From positions 1 to 11,382 of the forward strand of contig JBGQHM010000216.1 in assembly GCA_041497995.1 (NCBI GenBank): 11,382 nucleotides of DNA, written 5' to 3'. Of this stretch, positions 5,569 through 11,382 are shown one piece after another. Below the pieces are notes generated by a model, which ran no database searches, was not told the DNA's origin, and saw only the letters and a list, made by a program, of their open reading frames with translations. Positions within the stretch are counted from its first letter, which is position 1. Every line of letters starts with the position of its first letter. Both the position numbers and the translations under genes were made by a program. Origin of the DNA: DATKMS01 sp041497995 (lineage in GTDB: Bacteria; Desulfobacterota; Binatia; HRBIN30).

Positions 5569-7383
5569 ATGAGAACCGCGCTGGCGCGCAGCGGGCGACG
5601 CCGTGCCCGCCCAACGGCGATTTCACGCGGCTGCGACGCCGTCACCGCGGAGATCATTCGTGCTGCGCTGGAGACGGTCGCCTATGAGATGGCAACGCAT
5701 GTGAGCCTGACGGCGACCACGCCGATTCTCAACCAATCGAACGAACGGAACGCCACGATCCTGGATGCCTCCGGATGCCTGGCGGCGCTCAGCGTTGGCA
5801 TCCCGCAGTTCATGCTGAGCTCGACGCTGCCGGTGCGCTTCGCGCTCGAGTTCTTTGGGCCGAATGGCCTGTACGACGGCGATGTGCTCGTCGCCAATGA
5901 TCCGTACCACGGCGGTGGGCACCTGCCCGACTACAACGTATTCGCGCCGGTCTTCCACGGCAGTGAGTTCGTGCTCATCGCCAGTATTCAGTGCCACCAC
6001 GCCGACACCGGCGGCGGCATGCCCGGCGGCTACAATGCCGACGCGCGTGACATCTGGGCGGAAGGCGTGCGCTTTCCAGCGGTCAAGATCTACGAGCGCG
6101 GCGAGGAACGGAAGGACGTGACGTACCTCATGCGCGTCAACAACCGCACACCGACGTTCATCGGCGATCTGCGCGCGCAGGTCGGCGCGGCACAGCTCGG
6201 AGCGCGGCGTTTGAAGGAGGTGCTGGCGCGATACGGCACCCCGACTGTCCGCTCGGCGGTGCAATTCGTGATCGACCTTGCCGCACGGCGGTTTCGCGAC
6301 GAGGTTCACGCGTGGCCCGATGGGGTCTTCGAGTCAGACGTGTATGTCGATCATGACCCGAAGGGCAACCCCGATATCCACCTGCACTGCGCGGTGACCG
6401 TCGCCGGCGATCAGCTCACGATCGATTTCACCGGCTCCGACGACCGCCCTGAGATCCAGGCGTACTCGTCCATCGGCAACACGCGCGGCTACGTGGTCGC
6501 GCAGCTCGCCTCGATGATGGACCCGGTGATTCCCAAAAACGAAGGGTTCTTCCGCAGCATCGACCTCATCGTTCCCGAAGGTTGCTGCCTGAACCCACCG
6601 CCCGGGAAGTCGGTCGCGGCGGGCACACACCATCCCGGCACCGAGGTCGGCGAGGCGATCGCGTTGGCACTCGCGCCGGTGCTCCCAGGTCGCTGCTGCC
6701 CGCAGATCTACAAGATCGGAATGCCCACGGTCATCTTCGGTACCCATCCGGTGACGGGCCGTTTGTTCATCGACAACTCAGCGGACACGATTGCGGCGCA
6801 CTGCAGCGCGGTCGAGGGCCAAGACGGCTGGGGATCGATGAACGCCAGTTTTGGCAACCTGATCCGCGCCACGGGGGAGATCAACGAGAGCATCTTCCCG
6901 CAGCGACAGTGGGCACGCGACTATGAAACGGATAGCGGCGGTCCAGGGAAGTGGCGGGGCGGTCTGGGGACAACATACGTCAAACAGGTGCTGGCGCCCG
7001 TCGAAATCTATACGTACGTCGTCGGCCGCAAGTACCCGATGCCCGGCATCGCCGGCGGTCGCCCGGGCGCGCCAAACCGCTTGGAGTTGAAAGTGGGCGG
7101 AGCAACGGAGGAGGCCGGAGCGACGGCACGCTTGGTCCGTCACGAGGCAGGGGAAGCGATCCGTTACCACTACGGCGGCGGGGGAGGCTGGGGCGATCCA
7201 TTGGAGCGCGATCCGCAGAAAGTGCTCGATGACGTGCTCGACGAGTACGTTTCCGAACGCAGTGCCCACGATGACTACGGCGTTGTGCTCACCGGGTCGT
7301 TAGCGGAGCTGGATCTCGCGACTGCTGTGGAGGCGACTGAGCGCCTACGTGCCGAGATGCGCGCGCAGTCACAGGCAAGATGA
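5569..7383 (+). CDS. Hydantoinase B/oxoprolinase family protein (HyuB-like)
   Basis: A full-length 604-residue HyuB-family subunit. It opens with DAVTAEIIRAAL (23-34), the usual family start, after a short basic leader. Conserved blocks follow: VANDPYHGGGHLPDYNVFAP (108-127), QCHHADTGGGMPGGYNADAR (141-160), GDLRAQVGA (199-207) and, further on, IGNTRGYVV, THHPGTEVGEA, GGPGKWRGGLG and the C-terminal GGGGGWGDPLERDP. HyuB normally pairs with the ATP-binding HyuA for ATP-driven hydantoin or 5-oxoproline hydrolysis, or serves in acetone and acetophenone carboxylases. No HyuA is adjacent on either side in this window, so the reaction here is unresolved. The ATG at 5569 is the only reasonable start; AGGA at 5551-5554 is rather distant. 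The gene is followed by two palindromes and then the SDR gene. Confidence 0.9.
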   Translation: MRTALARSGRRRARPTAISRGCDAVTAEIIRAALETVAYEMATHVSLTATTPILNQSNERNATILDASGCLAALSVGIPQFMLSSTLPVRFALEFFGPNGLYDGDVLVANDPYHGGGHLPDYNVFAPVFHGSEFVLIASIQCHHADTGGGMPGGYNADARDIWAEGVRFPAVKIYERGEERKDVTYLMRVNNRTPTFIGDLRAQVGAAQLGARRLKEVLARYGTPTVRSAVQFVIDLAARRFRDEVHAWPDGVFESDVYVDHDPKGNPDIHLHCAVTVAGDQLTIDFTGSDDRPEIQAYSSIGNTRGYVVAQLASMMDPVIPKNEGFFRSIDLIVPEGCCLNPPPGKSVAAGTHHPGTEVGEAIALALAPVLPGRCCPQIYKIGMPTVIFGTHPVTGRLFIDNSADTIAAHCSAVEGQDGWGSMNASFGNLIRATGEINESIFPQRQWARDYETDSGGPGKWRGGLGTTYVKQVLAPVEIYTYVVGRKYPMPGIAGGRPGAPNRLELKVGGATEEAGATARLVRHEAGEAIRYHYGGGGGWGDPLERDPQKVLDDVLDEYVSERSAHDDYGVVLTGSLAELDLATAVEATERLRAEMRAQSQAR

Positions 7384-7407
7384 ACGCAAGCCGCACGCAG
7401 CGCGGAC

Positions 7408-7429
7408 GCCGGGGAATGAATTCCCCGGC
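7408..7429. repeat. Palindrome downstream of hyuB-like gene (first of two)
   Basis: A perfect 10-bp inverted repeat, GCCGGGGAAT at 7408-7417 and its complement at 7420-7429, around the dinucleotide GA. It starts 24 nt after the HyuB stop. It is followed by a loose T-containing stretch (CTTTG), not a convincing T-tract, so it could be a weak terminator or a dispersed palindromic repeat. Confidence 0.7.
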
Positions 7430-7442
7430 TGAGTCTTTGAAA

Positions 7443-7460
7443 AGTCCCCTGAAGGGGACT
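7443..7460. repeat. Palindrome downstream of hyuB-like gene (second of two)
   Basis: A perfect 8-bp inverted repeat, AGTCCCCT at 7443-7450 and AGGGGACT at 7453-7460, again around GA. It lies 13 nt after the first palindrome and shares its build: a run of four G or C in each arm and a GA centre. The pair looks like one two-part intergenic element. Confidence 0.65.
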
Positions 7461-7481
7461 CCAATCACCGCGCTTGCGGTC

Positions 7482-7504
7482 GGCCCTTCGACAGCGCTCA
7501 GGAC
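7482..7504. repeat. Possible dispersed intergenic motif (CCCTTCGACA...GCTCAGGAC type)
   Basis: The stretch beginning CCCTTCGACA at 7484 and ending GCTCAGGAC at 7504 resembles an imperfectly palindromic word that I have seen repeated in gene gaps of several G+C-rich environmental genomes. Only one copy lies in this window, so its repeat status cannot be shown here. It ends just before the SDR start and includes AGGA at 7500-7503, the only ribosome-binding-like sequence for that gene. Confidence 0.35.
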
Positions 7505-7515
7505 ATGGTTCTAGC

Positions 7516-8310
7516 ATGGATCCTTTTCTCTCAGGACGCGTCGCGGTCGTCACAGGCGCGAGCAAGGGCATCGGGCGGGCGATCGCGCTGGAGTTGGCTG
7601 ACGTCGGCGCCGACCTTGCGATCTGTGCACGGGGCGCGGAGCAACTCGCGGCGGTCGCGGACGAGGTGCGCCAGCGTGGGCGCCAGGTCGAGGCGATCGT
7701 TGCGGATGTCGCAACGCCACAGGGAACGTCGCGAGTCCTGGATTGCATACAGCAGCGCTTTGGTCGCATCGACGTGCTCGTCAACAACGCCGGAAAAGGC
7801 TCGCCCAAGAAGATGCTCGATCTCACCGACGAGGACTGGCGGGCCAGCTGGGAGCTAAACTTGATGAGCGCCGTGCGGCTCTCGCTCGGCTGCGTGCCGC
7901 TCATGCGCGCGCACGGCGGTGGCCGCATCATCAACATTTCGTCGCGCGTCGGGCGCCAGCCGGACCCGTACTTCGCACCCTACGCCGCCGCCAAGGCCGC
8001 GCTCATCAACTTCACCAAGAATCTCGCCAACGCGTTCTCCAAAGAGGGCATTCTCTGCAACTGTGTCGTGCCCGGCTTGATTCGAACGGAAGCCGTGGAA
8101 GAAGCGGCGCGGGCGAGCGCCGCTGCGACTGGACGGACCGTCGACGAAGTGTTCGCCGCAACGTTGGCGAAGCGTCCTATCCCCGCCGGTCGTCTCGGCG
8201 AGCCGGGAGATGTTGCAGGGTTGGTAGTGTTTCTCGCTTCGCCGCGCGCGGGTTGGATCACCGGCAGTACCTTTACGGTGGACGGCGGCAGCGTGCCGAC
8301 GGCGCCGTGA
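7516..8310 (+). CDS. SDR-family NAD(P)-dependent oxidoreductase
   Basis: A 264-residue classical short-chain dehydrogenase/reductase of normal length. The Rossmann motif is TGASKGIG at 13-20, and NNAG is at 90-93. The catalytic set is N115, S143, Y156 and K160 (YAAAK). The C-terminus has the typical GRLGEPGDVAGLVVFLAS and WITGSTFTVDGG. Arg39 after the second strand (CARG) favours NADP(H) over NAD(H). The family reduces or oxidises keto/hydroxy groups; FabG-like 3-oxoacyl reductases and 3-hydroxyacyl-CoA dehydrogenases share this build, so the step in an acyl-CoA pathway is inference from the downstream genes. The ATG at 7516 begins the normal SDR N-terminus (MDPFLSGRVAVVTGAS); the frame extends to 7474 without support. 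A 78-nt gap with a repeat separates it from the first acyl-CoA dehydrogenase. Confidence 0.93.
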   Translation: MDPFLSGRVAVVTGASKGIGRAIALELADVGADLAICARGAEQLAAVADEVRQRGRQVEAIVADVATPQGTSRVLDCIQQRFGRIDVLVNNAGKGSPKKMLDLTDEDWRASWELNLMSAVRLSLGCVPLMRAHGGGRIINISSRVGRQPDPYFAPYAAAKAALINFTKNLANAFSKEGILCNCVVPGLIRTEAVEEAARASAAATGRTVDEVFAATLAKRPIPAGRLGEPGDVAGLVVFLASPRAGWITGSTFTVDGGSVPTAP

Positions 8311-8315
8311 AGGAC

Positions 8316-8380
8316 TTGGGTCATTGCGTGATTGAGTCATCGGATCATTGACTCACTGATCCGATGGCTCAATGAATCAA
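8316..8380. repeat. Opposed octamer arrays forming an inverted repeat
   Basis: On the minus strand, 8316-8347 reads as four contiguous octamers close to TGACTCAA. On the plus strand, 8349-8380 also reads as four contiguous octamers of the same kind (TGACTCAC first, TGAATCAA last). A single T at 8348 separates the two arrays. The inner units form a 17-bp inverted repeat, 8331-8347 with 8357-8373, with a 9-nt loop and one mismatch (T8337 opposite G8367) that becomes a U-G pair in RNA. The plus array, plus one more diverged octamer (8381-8388), runs up to the ATG at 8389. Same architecture as the heptamer element at 4944-5013. Confidence 0.75.
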
Positions 8381-8388
8381 TCCGGACA

Positions 8389-9570
8389 ATGGACTTTGCA
8401 TTCACTGAAGAGGAAGAGCGCTTTCGCGGCGAGCTGCGCGCGTTCCTGGCTGCAGAGCTGCCCGCATGGTGGCGCGGAATGTTCGTCGATGACGAGCGCG
8501 CACTGCCTGAGACCCGCCGCTTCTGCGCGAAGCTCGCGGAACGTGGCTGGCTGACTATGGCGTGGCCGCGGGAGTACGGCGGCCAAGAAGCCAGCGTTTG
8601 GCAACAGGCGATCCTGCGCGAGGAGATGTGGGCATACGACGAACCGCGTGGGCCGCAGTACATGAACTTGAACTACATCGGCCCGTGCATCATGCGGTTT
8701 GGGACGCAGGAGCAGAAGCGGCGCTTCCTACCGCCAATGGCCGCGGGCCATGTGATCTGGACCCAGGGATTCTCCGAACCTAACGCGGGGTCGGATCTCG
8801 CGTCGCTGACGACGCGCGCCGACGACCGCGGCGATCACTTCATAGTCAACGGCCAGAAATGCTGGAACAGCTATGCAGACGCACCGGCTGACTGGTGTTT
8901 CCTCTTGGTGCGCACGGACCCCGCGCCGCCCAAGCACCGTGGCCTCTCGGTGTTGCTCGTCGACATGCGGACTCCCGGCATCACGGTTCGGCCGATCGAT
9001 ACCATGGCGGGTCCGCATGAGTTCACCGAAATCTTCTTCGACGGCGTGGTGGTGCCGCGCGATGACTTGCTGGGGGAGATGAACCACGGTTGGGAGGTCA
9101 TCACGACCGGGCTGACGTTCGAGCGCGTCGGCATCGCGCGCTACGCGCGTGCCGGACGAATCATCGAGCAGCTTGTCGACTATGCGAAGAGCACGCGCGC
9201 GGCCGGTGAGCTGCTCTCCCACGACCCCTACGTGCGTCAGAAGCTGGCTGAGCTACGCGTCCGGTACGAAGCGGCACGGCTACTCAACTACCGCGTGCTC
9301 TCGATGCAAGCGGCCGGCGAGTTGCCCAGTGTGGAGGCGTCGATCGCCCGGTTGCACAACACGCAGTTGGAGCAGCAGGTCGGGCACGTTGGCTTGGAGC
9401 TGCTCGGCCTCGCCGGGCAGCTGACGCACGACGAGCCGCAGGCGCCTCTCGGAGGCCTCATCTGGCGACAGTGGGTCCGCAACATTCCGACGACTGTCGC
9501 CGCTGGGACAACTGAAGTGCAAAAAAACATCATCGCGGAGCGTGGTCTCGGGCTGCCACGCGCACGCTGA
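8389..9570 (+). CDS. Acyl-CoA dehydrogenase, FadE large-type subunit with Glu base but no RxxFG motif
   Basis: A 393-residue acyl-CoA dehydrogenase that oxidises acyl-CoA to 2-enoyl-CoA using FAD. The N-terminal helical domain starts MDFAFTEEEERFRGELRAFL. The middle beta domain carries TQGFSEPNAGSD (125-136) and VNGQKCWNS (153-161), which hold the flavin ring. E245 in GLTFERVG aligns with the isovaleryl-CoA/long-chain type catalytic Glu on helix G. At the alternative C-terminal Glu site this protein has Ala (AAGTTEVQKN, 371-380). The usual RxxFGxxI..FQ block after helix G is missing; YAKSTRAAGELLSHDPYVRQ (265-284) stands there instead. GTTEVQKNIIAERGLGLPR (373-391) is intact. The ATG at 8389 gives the standard beginning; the frame opens earlier inside the octamer repeat. 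It lies 7 nt before the second dehydrogenase gene, its likely partner subunit. Confidence 0.92.
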   Translation: MDFAFTEEEERFRGELRAFLAAELPAWWRGMFVDDERALPETRRFCAKLAERGWLTMAWPREYGGQEASVWQQAILREEMWAYDEPRGPQYMNLNYIGPCIMRFGTQEQKRRFLPPMAAGHVIWTQGFSEPNAGSDLASLTTRADDRGDHFIVNGQKCWNSYADAPADWCFLLVRTDPAPPKHRGLSVLLVDMRTPGITVRPIDTMAGPHEFTEIFFDGVVVPRDDLLGEMNHGWEVITTGLTFERVGIARYARAGRIIEQLVDYAKSTRAAGELLSHDPYVRQKLAELRVRYEAARLLNYRVLSMQAAGELPSVEASIARLHNTQLEQQVGHVGLELLGLAGQLTHDEPQAPLGGLIWRQWVRNIPTTVAAGTTEVQKNIIAERGLGLPRAR

Positions 9571-9577
9571 GTCGGCC

Positions 9578-10672
9578 ATGGACCTTACGCTCTCAGCCGA
9601 ACAACGGCTGCTCGTTCAGTCGGCGCGGGCGTTCCTGACCCGCGTATGCCCGATCAGTCGGGTCCGCGCGTTGTCGACCGACGTCCACGGCTTTGATGCG
9701 GCGGTGTGGAAGGAGATGGCCGCGCTCGGCTGGCTCGACGCAAGACACCGCACGTTCCTCGAGGCGATCCTTCTGCTCGAGGAGATGGGACGCGTGCTCC
9801 TACCATCACCGTTCTTGGTCAGTGCCGTGCTCGCCACGGGGTTGCTGTGCAGGCTCGCCGATGATGCACAGCAACAGCGATGGCTCGCACCAATGGCCGC
9901 GGGCGATCTGCTAGCAACGCTGGCGCTCGCAGAGCCTGGGTGGCGCGACGAGTGGGACGAGCCGGCGCTCACTGCGCACGTCGCTGGCGGCCAGCTGCAA
10001 CTGGCCGGAGTCAAAACCTTGGTGCCATTTGCGCCGCACGTACAGCTGATGTTGGTCTCGGCGCGTGCGAGCGGGGGCGAGTCGTCGCTGATCGCCGTCG
10101 AGAGTGGCACACCAGGGCTGGAGTACAGACGGCTCGCGACGCTTGGGGGCGATCCTGCGTACGAGGTGCACTTGAGCGGCCTCCGTGTTCCGCTTGCGAA
10201 CGTCGTGGGCGCACGCGGAGCGGCCGCAGCCGCCAATGCGCGAATGCTGTCGTATGCCGCGGTAGGAGCGCTGGCATATGCGGTCGGCGCCGCTGATCGC
10301 GTCCTGGAAATGACCGTGGAGTACGCGCGCACCCGCGTCCAGTTTGGCCGTCCGATTGGCAGTTTTCAGGCGGTGGCGCACCGCTGCGCGGACATGCGCT
10401 GCGACCTCGATGCGTTGCGCTATCTGGTGTACCAAGCTGCGTGGTGCCTTGACGCGGGACGCCCCGCGGATCTCGAAGTCAGTGCGGCGAAGGCGTACGG
10501 CAACGAGGCCCTACGCCGGGTATTCGTGCATGCGCACCAGGTGCACGGCGCGATTGGCTTCTCGACTGACCATGACCTGCAACTCTTTACCCGCCGCGCT
10601 AAGGCGACAGAGCTGACCTGGGGCTCGACGGCGTTGCACCTCGAACGAGTCGCGCACGCCATGGGTCTCTGA
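9578..10672 (+). CDS. Acyl-CoA dehydrogenase-like small subunit lacking catalytic Glu
   Basis: A 364-residue acyl-CoA dehydrogenase family protein, shorter and more diverged than its neighbour. It keeps the N-terminal helices (MDLTLSAEQRLLVQSARAFL) and the FAD pyrophosphate block RTRVQFGRPIGSFQ (251-264). QVHGAIGFSTDHDLQLFTRR (321-340) is also present. It lacks the EPxAGSD flavin motif (LALAEPGWRDEWDEP, 115-129, stands there). It has no Glu on helix G (ARMLSYAAVGALAYAVG, 221-237) and no C-terminal Glu (TWGSTALHL, 347-355). On its own it is unlikely to be active; with the upstream protein it would complete a shared active site, as in FadE26-FadE27 type alpha2beta2 enzymes. That pairing is inferred from motif complementarity and adjacency. 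The ATG at 9578 lies 7 nt after the upstream stop; the stop overlaps the next start by one base. Confidence 0.9.
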   Translation: MDLTLSAEQRLLVQSARAFLTRVCPISRVRALSTDVHGFDAAVWKEMAALGWLDARHRTFLEAILLLEEMGRVLLPSPFLVSAVLATGLLCRLADDAQQQRWLAPMAAGDLLATLALAEPGWRDEWDEPALTAHVAGGQLQLAGVKTLVPFAPHVQLMLVSARASGGESSLIAVESGTPGLEYRRLATLGGDPAYEVHLSGLRVPLANVVGARGAAAAANARMLSYAAVGALAYAVGAADRVLEMTVEYARTRVQFGRPIGSFQAVAHRCADMRCDLDALRYLVYQAAWCLDAGRPADLEVSAAKAYGNEALRRVFVHAHQVHGAIGFSTDHDLQLFTRRAKATELTWGSTALHLERVAHAMGL

Positions 10673-11382
10673 TGCCCATCAAAACGCGCCCTCTGTCAGC
10701 AACGATCACCGCGCTCTCTCGAGCCGGCTTGCCCTACCAGACGTTCTCGGACGCCCTCGCGCAGATCGCGGCGGCGCAGCCAGAGAAGACCGCTGTGGTC
10801 GACAACCGTACACGCCTCTCGTATCGCCAGCTGAACCAGCTCGCCTCGGGCGTTGCCGGCGCCTTGCACGTATCCGGCGTGCGCACCGGCGATGTCGTGT
10901 CGAGCATCTTGCCGAACCGAGCTGAAGCCGTGGTCCTCTTCTACGCAGTCGACCGTCTGGGGGCGATCCTCAACCCGATCGTACCGATCTATGGCGCACG
11001 CGAGATCCGCTTCATTCTACGGCAGAGTGAGAGTGTGTTAGCGGTCGTTCCAGCTCGGTTCCGCGGCACTGACTTTCCTGCGCTCATCGATCACGTCCGC
11101 CAAGACGTGCCAACACTGCGAAGCACTCTGGTCCTCGGTGACTCATTCGGATTGCCGTGCGAAAACGAAATGGCGGAGCACACCCTAACGACGCGTGATC
11201 CGCACGACGTACGCGTCATTCTCTACACCTCAGGAACAACCGCCGATCCGAAAGGCGTTCTCCATAGCAACGCTACGCTGCTAGCAGAGTGTGTGAGCAT
11301 GATTCGCTATCACGGCCTCGACGGCCATCACGTGTTCGTGATGCCGTCCCCGGTCGGGCACATCTCCGGTCTGCTCTACGGG
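10672..11382 (+). CDS. AMP-dependent acyl-CoA synthetase/ligase, N-terminal part (continues past window)
   Basis: The frame from the ATG at 10672 stays open for 237 codons to the window edge and encodes the N-terminal part of an ANL-superfamily adenylating enzyme. The beginning reads MPIKTRPLSATITALSRAGL, then QTFSDALAQIAAAQPEKTAV and YRQLNQLASGVAGAL. The ATP-binding P-loop is YTSGTTADPKG at residues 185-195, followed by VLHSNATLL. The last visible motif, PSPVGHISGLLYG, resembles the acyl-binding region of fatty and aryl/alicyclic acid CoA ligases. Activating a carboxylate to its CoA ester would feed the two dehydrogenases just upstream. The start overlaps the preceding stop as TGATG, typical of translational coupling. 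The A5, A8 and A10 motifs and the C-terminal domain lie outside the window, so substrate class cannot be judged. Confidence 0.9.
   Translation, partial: MPIKTRPLSATITALSRAGLPYQTFSDALAQIAAAQPEKTAVVDNRTRLSYRQLNQLASGVAGALHVSGVRTGDVVSSILPNRAEAVVLFYAVDRLGAILNPIVPIYGAREIRFILRQSESVLAVVPARFRGTDFPALIDHVRQDVPTLRSTLVLGDSFGLPCENEMAEHTLTTRDPHDVRVILYTSGTTADPKGVLHSNATLLAECVSMIRYHGLDGHHVFVMPSPVGHISGLLYG

Noticed and set aside
5623..6309. A 228-codon minus-strand frame within the HyuB gene.
   Set aside because: It is antisense to a well-conserved gene, has no domain I recognise, and is explained by high G+C codon bias.
8332..8388. Earlier TTG start for the first acyl-CoA dehydrogenase.
   Set aside because: It falls in the octamer array; the standard dehydrogenase N-terminus begins at the ATG at 8389.
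9616..10332. A 238-codon minus-strand frame opposite the second acyl-CoA dehydrogenase, rich in Ser/Ala/Thr.
   Set aside because: Composition is that of complemented G+C-rich codons; the plus-strand gene has clear family motifs.
1..11382. CRISPR array, tRNA or rRNA genes, integrase, transposase or prophage genes.
   Set aside because: No regularly spaced direct repeats of CRISPR size, no cloverleaf or rRNA motifs noticed, and no mobile-element proteins among the coding regions.

Overview
The window is a G+C-rich (low 60s percent by eye), densely coded bacterial stretch. A DUF1302-type outer-membrane barrel gene points to a diderm. The exported protein rich in Thr/Pro with a dockerin-like EF-hand, the probable F420-dependent PPOX protein, the HyuB gene and the paired acyl-CoA dehydrogenases are a mix I associate with uncultivated deltaproteobacteria-like lineages such as Binatota. 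That placement is inference only: no rRNA or universal marker lies in the window.

Layout. (1) 1-842, plus strand: the 3' end of a flavin amine-oxidase-like oxidoreductase, then a DUF309 gene 2 nt later. (2) 839-937: a 23-bp inverted repeat between convergent genes, which supplies the DUF309 stop codon. (3) 949-3548, minus strand: a DUF1302 outer-membrane barrel gene followed, with a 4-nt GTGA overlap, by a secreted protein with two Thr/Pro-rich linkers, an EF-hand/dockerin-like module and a Cys-containing beta-rich C-terminal domain. (4) 3659-5452, plus strand: an 82-aa helical protein, an RNase Z-like metallo-beta-lactamase protein and an Rv0121-type PPOX protein. (5) 5569-7383: a complete HyuB (hydantoinase B/oxoprolinase) with no HyuA next to it. 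(6) 7516-11382, plus strand: a catabolic run of an SDR oxidoreductase, two tightly packed acyl-CoA dehydrogenases and the start of an acyl-CoA synthetase that runs off the window.

The last block reads as one pathway. The CoA ligase would activate a carboxylic acid, the dehydrogenase pair would desaturate the acyl-CoA, and the SDR could handle a hydroxyl/keto step. The two dehydrogenases have complementary motif losses: the first keeps the Glu base, AGSD and GTTE motifs but lacks RxxFG; the second keeps RxxFG but lacks the other three. This is the pattern expected of an alpha2beta2 enzyme with shared FAD sites, as in the actinobacterial steroid side-chain enzymes.

The other unusual content is non-coding. 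Four gene gaps carry palindromic elements of at least three designs. Two of them (4944-5013 and 8316-8380) resolve into opposed arrays of four heptamers and four octamers, which I do not recognise as a named repeat family. Several gene starts had to be moved inward because the longest reading frames begin inside these repeats or inside neighbouring genes.
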